A DNA stretch of 64,000 nt from NCBI GenBank assembly GCA_964020085.1, contig OZ026597.1:26852448-26916447 (forward strand). Direction: 5' to 3'. This document shows, piece after piece, positions 56,901 to 64,000 of this stretch; position 1 is the stretch's first letter; each line of letters begins with the position of its first letter. The translations under genes and the position numbers were made by a program. Source of the DNA: Micromussa lordhowensis. Lineage: Eukaryota > Cnidaria > Anthozoa > Scleractinia > Lobophylliidae. The notes under the pieces are model-generated. The model did not search any database and was not told the origin of the DNA. It saw nothing but the letters and a program-made list of their open reading frames with translations.

Positions 56901-59900
56901 AATACGGGGAGGCTCCGCCCCAAGGTCCAACCTCTTACCCTTTTATATACCATTTTGGCAGAAAAGGTACCCCTTTCACATACCTACTTTAGAACACTGC
57001 ACCCCCTTTCTAAGCCCTTCTTGTTGTCATTTTCATGTAGTGCTTAATAAATAAACTGATACAGCCATAAGTGCGTTTATTCGAAATACTTTAATTAAAG
57101 GCCCTTGTAAATACCTAAATGACCGATTTCCCTACCCTTTTATATACCTCAACTTGTGAAATCCCTACCCTTTTATATACCTGAAGCCTGAAAAAGGTAC
57201 CGCTTTCGGGCGGAGCCTCCTCGTGTAGGCTATTATAGGGAGTACCCCCCCCCGGGATTTCTAAGGGTCTCTGAGGGTATAAATACCTTAATACATCCCA
57301 CAAATGAGCCATCAGTTACAAGCTGTTGTTTTATCTGCGGGACCAACTTTCTCACACCTCCGAAGTAAGGCTGGCCAGAAAACTGTGAGCTTCCATCACT
57401 GGTTGTACTGACAGCTAGTGAGGGGCACACTGCACCACAAGTGTCCTTGTCCGTAAATAAAGTGGCTTGAGAACCAGATATCTGAAGGGTTATCTGGTGC
57501 CAGACCCCGTCGTTAAGACCGCTGCCTAACTTGGCTGTTGCCGTGTCCAGGCCAGTGTTGAACGACAGGCCAATTGAACCATTTGTTAGCTCTAGGATCA
57601 CGTGGTCTGGGTGCTCCTTTGCAAGGTCCTGGAAGAAACAAGAAACAAAAACAAAACAAATTTACCGGCAGTTATAATTTATCAAATCTGAGGAGACAAC
57701 AGAGACGCCTGGTTAGTTATTTACTTACCGCTCCCTGGTAGAATAAGAGTCCATCCGGGAGAGTTGTGCGGAATCTAAATGAGAACACCTCCGATGGGAA
57801 CAATGGAAAATTCAGGGCAGGCAGGTATGACCCGCGCTGAAAACTAACAGCAAACAGCACTTCACAAATTATTCCTCGGTATCCTTCAGCACACTGACAC
57901 AGGTAACTATCTACATTGTTGACACATGTGCCACCGTTTCTACATGGATTGGAGGAGCATTCGTCAATGTCAATGTCACAGGTCAAACCTGTATAACCCG
58001 GTTTACACAAGCAGCTAAACCCATTTCCACCAAGCTGACACGTTCCTCCGTTCTTACACGGTTGCGCAGAGCAGTCATTAAGTGGAACCTCACAGTTTTT
58101 TCCAGAAAAGCTTGCAGTGCAAGTACACCTATAGCCATTCACTAAATCCTCGCAGGTACCTTGATTCTGGCAAGGATCGTCAAGACATTCGTCCACGTGC
58201 TTATCACAATGTGCACCCGTGAATCCTGCTAAGCATGTGCAGTTATAGCCACCAGGCATGTTGTGGCACGTGCCCAGAATTCCGCATGGTGACGAGTGAC
58301 ATTCATCGACATCAATATTGCAGTAAGAACCGGTCCAACCGGTTGGGCACGTGCAGTTCGACCTGTTGCCATAGAGGCTGCATGTGCCATTGTTTTGACA
58401 AGGATTGGGTTGACATGAAGAACTGCTAAATTCACAGTGCAGACCTACACAGAAAGAAGATACAAGTATCCGTTAACACAAGATTATCAAACTGAAAAAA
58501 AAAAACAGGGCTGTGTGCAAAAGCAATAACCACAACAGACGTTACTATAATTCACTTCCAAAATTGTGCCAAAAATATATATTTCATTATAACATAGATA
58601 GGACCCTGCGCACGCTCTGATTGGTCAAAAACCCATGTTTTATCAGAGTATAAAACATAGAAAAAGCGTGTTTTATAGTTTTGCGCACGTAAAATCTATA
58701 TCATAAAGCAAATGAAGAATCCTAAGCCGTGTATTACACTGTGATAAAACACTCCAGACATTTGAGAACACTCGAGAAATGTAGAAAGCACTCGCCTGCG
58801 GCTCGTGTTTTCTACATTCCCCTCGTGTTCTCAAATGCCCGTCGTGCTTTATCTTAGTGTAATACACGGCTTAGGCTTCTTTATTTGTTAAATAAACATC
58901 AGTCTATTGCAACAACAGGTTGATATGTTCGACCATGTTCCTCATCAAAGTTTTTAAACCTAAAAATTTGTTTGGTAGATGACAACTATTCAGGCATACC
59001 CAAAAGTCTAAATCATTGAATTGAAGCACAACCTACCTTGAAATCCTGTTGGACAGGAGCATGTGTACCCAATTAGACCAACACTCTCTACACATGTGCC
59101 ACCATTTTGACATGGGTTGGACAAACACTCGATGATGTTTGCTTCACACTGATTGCCAATAAAACCAGCGGGACAGTCACATGTGAAGCCATTCAGTTTG
59201 TCCTGGCATGTACCGCCATTGAAACAAGGTTGTGAGGCACACTCGTCTGTGTTGTTTTCACAATGGTGTCCTTCAAATCCTGCAGCACATGTACAGGAAA
59301 AGTTCCCTGGAATGTAAAAGCCACACTTAGTATCCATCAGAATAAATTTCAGCAATAGAGCACTTTTTCTTTGTTTACATAGCTTCAACTAAACAACAGG
59401 AGGGTGGGGATAATTTGAGACAGCTATGCAAACCCGAGACGTAATCAAGGGTTTACATAACTTTTGAGAATTCTCCCAACTCCGGAGTGTTTAGATAAGG
59501 CCACATGGAATTAAGTGCTCTATCCTTTTTATACAGTAATTCTCAAAAATATACGCAAATCTAAAACGTCACAACCGTGTTTACATGCTCTCATCTAAAC
59601 ACACCTAGTGACCAATGAGAGTGCATAGTAGCTCAGTTATTTTATAAAAATAAATATTACACAGGTCTGAAGCATTGTGTTTCATTACTACATCTTGCAT
59701 TGAGTCTCGAGATTATGCAAACAAACACTGACAGAGGCTGCTACACCCTGTAGCTTATTTAGTTACATTTCTTGCCACAACTGTAGATTAGTTACTTTTT
59801 GTTACATACAACACCTCACGCCAGTGGTACAAATTGAGGCAGGAAATGTGGTTGTTAATTGACAATTGAACAATCTTCTCAAGGAAGGAGCAAGTTTTAA

Positions 59901-62900
59901 ATGTGAAATACCTATATTAACATGTCAATTCCCACTACTGTTGAACCACTATTAACAGAATGAAATAGAATTTTAAAAAGCATTAGTTATGACTAATAAG
60001 CTAAGAGCTACCACTTAACCAGTGAGAGTATTCCTTACAAGTCTTTGCAGTCCCTGGTGATGGTTAAGCCAGAAAAGTTTATAATTTCATGTTTTGTTTG
60101 AGGTACATTTTATCAAGGCTGAATTTACACCCCTTTCACTATAGGCTAAAATGATGACTTTCGATTATTTTATGAAAATGATGTTAATATCTTGACAATA
60201 CAGCACTATTTCATTTACAATATCAGAACTAATAGTCAAGCTCTTCTGACAAGTGACCCATTGGAGTCACAATTTGCAATGTGCAGCATCAAAGCTCAAA
60301 AGCTCACCTTGAAGGTTGTTGCATGTTGCACCATTAAAACAAGGTTGACCAGAGCAGTAATCAATGTTGATATCACACAGTTGACCAGTTGTTCCAACAG
60401 GACAGACACATTGATAACTGTTAATTCCGTCAACACACTGTTCAAACTGCTGACAAGGGTTTAACAAGCAATCATCAATGTTCTGTTCACAGTTTAGCCC
60501 AATGAAGCCAGTGGCACATGTGCAGTTATAGCTGAAAGATATTTAATTTCCAATCAGTAATGAATAAGAAGTTGTGGACTAGTTTCATGCCAATCCAAAA
60601 TTTTCAATATCACACAGTGATGTCGACTAAGTTTTTCCACAACATTTACTCTAGAACTGACCCTTAAAATGAGAAATGCTCTGTGTTTTCACTCTCCAGT
60701 GATCTAACAACTTAGGTTGGAGTCTGGTAGACTTTATGACAATTGATATATTTAGATAACATCAAGATAGACCAAGATAGAGTACAGAGCAAACTCAGTT
60801 GACCTTAAAAAACAAGTGGCATACTGCATTTGGACAGTGCAAACTGGATCAGGTGCAAAAACCCCTGCTACCTGAACAAGAAACATATTGCAATAACAAG
60901 ATGTAGTTGGCTAGAGCAATCTTGCAACTACAACTCTCTTGATGGGCAAGTCATGTTCTAAGTAAGAGCAAATCTTGAGTTAACAACTGCCTTGTAAAGT
61001 AGAGGTTGGAAGCCTGAGACATCCAGGAGCTTCCACTTTTGGAAATCAGCTCCCACATGGAGACCACTCCCATGGTTATCCTGGCAACCCAGCCATGAAC
61101 CCCCATGTGGAAGGGAGCAAAACAGGCACCTGTCACACTGATAAAACAGTACAAAAAGAGGGAGGGACAGGGGAGTAGCATGGGAACAGCCTCTGATAAG
61201 AGTTTCTGCGCTCAAGAAAACGCCAACACTCAAGAAAACACTAACTTAACCCAAAACAGCTATTATGCCCTTTGGTTCAAGAACATGTGGAATCATGGCA
61301 CATGTACACATCAAAATGCAGCTGACTGCCAAGGTAAGACTTGTACACAATGGTCTGGCACTCACAGGGTAAAAGTGCATGGAGGATGTGTATACATTAT
61401 TTTGCACAATCATGTCGCTACATCTCTTTGCATGCATTGCTGGCCTGTGATACTTGGTAATAGCTGTAAGATAGAGCAATCCACCAGTAATGCTCAGTGC
61501 TTACCCTAAGATATCTTCCACACAAGTTGCACCATTCTGACAAGGGCTGCCATCACACTTCATAACTGTTACATTACAGTAAGGCCCGGAGAAACCAGCA
61601 GAGCACTGACAGCTATAGCCATCAATGCCGTCAACACAAGTACCTCCATTATGACAGGGAAGAGCTGTCTGGTTACACTCATTTATGTTTGTCTCACAAT
61701 GGATTCCTAATAAAGTAAAACAACAATTATTAATTAACTTGAAACCATTTAAGAAGCATAACTGGGCAGTGGAAGGGGGGACTGGTCTGGGGTGCAGTTG
61801 GTAGGGGAAGTACCCTAAAATTCCCCTGTAATCCATTTAATAAATAATCCTGGGCTGAGACACCTGTACTGAATATATAAAAAATAAAATTTCAAATAAA
61901 TTTACAACATTTAGAGAGGAAGCCACATCAGCCTTAGCTGGTTTTCTTCAAGGTCCTCTATCCCAGTCAAACTGGAATTTGGAGATTTGGTTTTTGTGGA
62001 GAGAGGAAAACTGGAGAACCCAGAGAAAGACATTTGGAGCAGCGCGAGAACCAACAACAAACTCAACCCACATATGGTACTGGGGCCCAGCCAATAACTG
62101 GCCCAAGGACACAACACAACAAAGACAGCTTCAGGACTGTCAACAAAGGTTATAACCTGTAACACCTGTTACAGCTGAGTATGTTTGATGGGCCCTAAAT
62201 GTTACCGGTGAACTGGCCTGTAGTTGATACAATTCACCCACAAAGTAATAAGTTTGCTACAGGTGTGAAGATCAAGGCTACAGGTGAGTAAAAACATTAG
62301 TGTTTCCACAGCTTCTTCAAGCTTCTTGAAGAAGCTGTGTTTCAGTGTTTCTTCAGCTTCTTCTCCCAAACTTTCATGAGTGTTTCTATAACTCAATAGG
62401 AAAAACACAGACAAAAAAAGAAACTACTTTGATCATCAAAATGCAAATTCTCTTTGCTCGTGCCATCATTATGTCAACAGCTCATGCTAGTTCTGTGTTT
62501 CTATCGAGTTGTAGAAATACAATTTTAAACCAATCAGTGCGTGTATTTTCTAAAAAATTAATGATGATGATGGAGTTGGGAACTGGGTTATTGATATTTT
62601 CTGAAGACTCAAAGACACTCACCAGTGAATCCAGCATGACAAAAACACGTATAACCTCCATTCTGAAATCTTTGACACACTGCATTGTTCTGACACAGGT
62701 TAAAATGACACATGTTTATCACAGCCTCACATCGTTTCCCTAATATGATTCAAAGGAATGATGCAAAGAAGAAGCATGTTTGAAATAAAATTGAGCTTGT
62801 TAGTTCTGCTGCAAACATACACTGATCATCACCTGACATACACATGCAGAGGGCACGCAAAAAAACTTGATGGGAGGAAGAGGAGAAGGAATATCCGATT

Positions 62901-63551
62901 GCCCAAAGTCAGTGGATTAAGCAGCCGGGGTAATGCATTCTGTGTTATTTTTGCTGAACAGGCAAGTAAAAGTGTTTTGGGGAAGACTCCAATAACAGAA
63001 ATACCTTTAGTGTAAGAGCTCATACTTTAGGGGCTAGCAAAAATGACTTCGAGGCTGGTGCCTGAGAGTCATTCCTATTCTGTTTCTATTCAGACCATTT
63101 TCATTTTTCTTCTTTTCATCCTCCCTTTCCTTCTTCCATCAATCCCATTCTTCCCTTCTTTTTTCTCACATTGTTTTCAATCCTCCTTTCATGGCTTGTG
63201 ACTTTAAGTTCATTTCAAATTAACCATGTCATTAATATTGGCAGTGTACATAGTGCTTTCAATAAGATTTGAGGTAGGTGGCTACCTCAGAACAGCGCCC
63301 GCCAGAGTAATATGAGAAGCCCAGGAGAATTTCTCTCTGGAGAATTTTTAAAAGTTAAATATACCAGCCGAATGTCAACAGAATACCCGCCAGAGCTTCA
63401 GTGGGTGCCGGGTCCCATTGAAAGCATTGTGTCCATGGTGATCCAGTCTTACCTGTGAAGCCAGAGGGGCAGTGACAGGTATAGTTATTACCTCCACTCT
63501 CAGAGCAGGTTCCATTAAAGTAACATGGATTGGAAGCGCACTGCTGACCAG
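49688..63551 (-). CDS. crb: Crumbs ortholog (apical polarity protein), 3' twelve exons
   Basis: Minus-strand exons with agreeing phases: 63453-63551, 62623-62739, 61505-61706, 60308-60531, 59037-59306, 57729-58444, 57287-57628, 56455-56775, 55182-55701, 54792-55010, 54267-54482 and 49688-53949 (stop). They give about 2,500 codons; the 5' end lies beyond the window. Order: 13 EGF repeats, laminin-G 1, EGF, laminin-G 2, EGF, laminin-G 3, 34 EGF repeats, a transmembrane segment and a 36-residue tail. The tail holds the FERM-binding type motif [11 protein letters not shown] and ends ERLI, the PDZ ligand bound by Pals1/Stardust and Par6. This tail separates Crumbs from Notch, fibropellin and other EGF proteins. 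Crumbs marks the apical membrane and organises the Crumbs-Pals1-PATJ complex. The long EGF string after the last laminin-G is unlike fly Crumbs, where most EGFs come earlier. Confidence 0.93.
49691..49861 (-). CDS. crb: Crumbs transmembrane segment and cytoplasmic tail
   Basis: Transmembrane [20 protein letters not shown] (49799-49861) is followed by YRKKQ and the 36-residue tail (49691-49798). Compared with fly Crumbs, the juxtamembrane basic residues, the G-x-Y-x-P-S core of the FERM-binding motif (GRYYPS) and the final ERLI are kept. The threonines phosphorylated by aPKC in the fly motif are not; the nearest candidates are Ser in KMSG and YPS. Confidence 0.93.
50521..51660 (-). repeat. crb: 570-bp in-frame tandem duplication of five EGF repeats in crumbs
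   Basis: 50521-51090 and 51091-51660 are nearly identical, exactly 570 bases apart, with only scattered substitutions (for example the T/M difference before [17 protein letters not shown]). The unit is five EGFs of 38 residues, from IDECVSGPC to IDECNPSPC. It is a recent unequal-crossover product that preserves frame and cysteine order. Confidence 0.95.
54267..57628 (-). CDS. crb: Crumbs laminin-G region (exons for LamG1 end, LamG2, LamG3 and linking EGFs)
   Basis: 57287-57628 ends laminin-G 1 ([17 protein letters not shown], then SFVGCIK). 56455-56775 holds an EGF ([12 protein letters not shown]) and the start of laminin-G 2. 55182-55701 finishes it ([28 protein letters not shown]) and adds an EGF ([12 protein letters not shown]). 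54792-55010 and 54267-54482 are laminin-G 3 ([36 protein letters not shown]). One EGF between successive laminin-G domains is the usual Crumbs plan. Confidence 0.92.
57729..63551 (-). CDS. crb: Crumbs 5'-side EGF exons in this window
   Basis: Six exons carry 13 EGF repeats, in transcript order from [12 protein letters not shown] (63453-63551) to [14 protein letters not shown] in 57729-58444. The last exon ends in the first half of laminin-G 1 ([20 protein letters not shown]). Most introns are phase 1, but one at 60532-61504 is phase 2 and splits an EGF between ILG and YNCTC. Confidence 0.9.
58709..58884. repeat. Foldback element in crumbs intron
   Basis: AAGAATCCTAAGCCGTGTAT...TTTGAGAACACTCGAG pairs with CTCGTGTTCTCAAATG...AATACACGGCTTAGGCTTCT. 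Arms of about 80 bases with a short CTCGCCTGCGGCTCG centre. Confidence 0.88.
59415..59650. repeat. Dispersed repeat, related to 21452-21690
   Basis: Shares GAGAATTCTCCCAAC, GAGTGTTTAGATAAGGC, AATCTAAAACGTCACAACCG, CTCATCTAAACACACCTA with the copy between the BLES03-like genes. Sits in a crumbs intron. Confidence 0.75.
61911..62165. repeat. Possible dispersed repeat with CCAAGGACACAACAC block
   Basis: GCCCAAGGACACAACACAAC followed by a TATAACCTGTAACAC end resembles GCCCAAGAACACAATGCTAT-AACCTCAG near 29440. It is probably a shared interspersed repeat, only weakly supported. Confidence 0.35.
62290..62560. repeat. Dispersed repeat, related to 18254-18600
   Basis: Blocks CTCCCAAACTTTCA-GTGTTTCTATAACTC, GATCATCAAAATGCAAATTC, TCTTTGCTCGTGCCATCATT and TTTTAAACCAATCAGTGCGT match the sequence in the BLES03-1 intron, same orientation. 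Crumbs intron. Confidence 0.75.
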
Positions 63552-64000
63552 CTACAGTATAGAAACCTGCAGGAATTATGTATTAGACAAGTTAAATATT
63601 TTCTACATGTATATGACCTGATATGACTTTGCTGTACATTATAATTTAGTTGTGAAAAATCAGTTCCTTGTAAGTCTGATTTGTATTGTTAAGCATAGCT
63701 TCTCTTAATTAGCAGTGTATTTGACAGTTAGGTTCAGTTGGGACTTCATTCTAACCAACTATCAGCATGATTATCCTGAGCTCACATAATTTATTACTAA
63801 TTGGGGACCTAAGAAGTTGTTTTCAACAACTGTGAATAATTTATACAAGCCATTGCAAACAACCAGGTTCTCAGTAATGACCTTTGCTTGAGGACATATG
63901 TATATACGTCCTCAGTGGTTGGGCGACACAAGCTAGGATGCACATATGTATGCCATTGGCCTTGGTAAGAAAAGGGTTGATTAAGAGGAGGTCCAGGGAC
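63552..64000 (-). other. crb: Crumbs intron running to the window edge
   Basis: No further EGF exon is seen between the acceptor at 63552-63553 and the right edge, so the rest of crumbs, with signal peptide and earlier EGFs, lies outside. Confidence 0.6.

Noticed and set aside
49688..63551. Notch, fibropellin or protocadherin-type Fat as identity of the EGF/laminin-G gene
   Set aside because: No LNR, ankyrin, avidin-like or cadherin domains. The short tail with GRYYPS and terminal ERLI is specific to Crumbs.
1..64000. CRISPR arrays, operons, phage or bacterial genes
   Set aside because: Spliceosomal introns throughout, no spaced direct-repeat arrays, no ribosome-binding sites or operon-like spacing.

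Overview
This is eukaryotic genomic DNA. Genes are split into small exons with clean GT/AG borders, introns and intergenic DNA are full of foldback (MITE-like) repeats, tRNA-derived SINE heads and LINE/gypsy fossils, and the recognisable proteins are animal. A Crumbs polarity protein, an acetylcholine-receptor-like channel, WDR31 and C11orf68/BLES03 orthologs in compact, AT-rich, repeat-dense DNA suggest a cnidarian, most likely an anthozoan such as a stony coral. That placement is inference from repeat style and gene content, not proof.

Layout. 1-10.5 kb is a transposon graveyard: a degenerate Ty3/gypsy pol, three LINE C-terminal fragments and a cluster of odd covarying hairpins. It is bounded by two copies of the same minus-strand terminal exon (1-57, cut by the window edge, and 10024-10294). 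13.6-27.5 kb holds a LINE remnant and two tandem same-strand copies of a two-exon BLES03/C11orf68-like gene (15737-20941 and 25485-27046). The first copy's intron, the spacer between the genes and the promoter side of copy 2 are filled with foldback elements. These include a 1.3 kb / 0.87 kb inverted duplication and a MITE with a perfect 9-bp target-site duplication. 27.9-35.8 kb is a ten-exon minus-strand WDR31 ortholog, reconstructed with phases that agree at every junction. 37.1 kb carries a possible 73-residue coiled-coil protein. 38-43 kb is intergenic, with several palindromic elements.

43.2-47.8 kb is a plus-strand Cys-loop (nicotinic-type) receptor subunit. Its exons encode a seven-cysteine MANEC/MANSC-like domain and a Ser/Thr/Pro linker ahead of the ligand-binding domain, an unusual architecture. 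47.9-49.3 kb has two tRNA-derived SINE heads and two MITEs. 49.7-63.6 kb and beyond the right edge is a minus-strand Crumbs ortholog, with twelve exons in the window. They give 13 EGF repeats, three laminin-G domains separated by single EGFs, then 34 EGF repeats, a transmembrane segment and the diagnostic short tail ending in ERLI, the last four parts all in one 4.26 kb exon.

The genes are not an operon and share no obvious pathway. Crumbs (apical polarity) and WDR31 (cilium) both act at the apical/ciliary pole of epithelial cells, but nothing in the sequence ties them together. The points most worth a second look are the MANEC-Cys-loop fusion, the 34-EGF single exon with a fresh 570-bp tandem duplication, the covarying hairpins near 2 kb, the hammerhead-ribozyme-like motifs at 26.4 and 31.6 kb, and the repeat-driven remodelling around the BLES03 pair.
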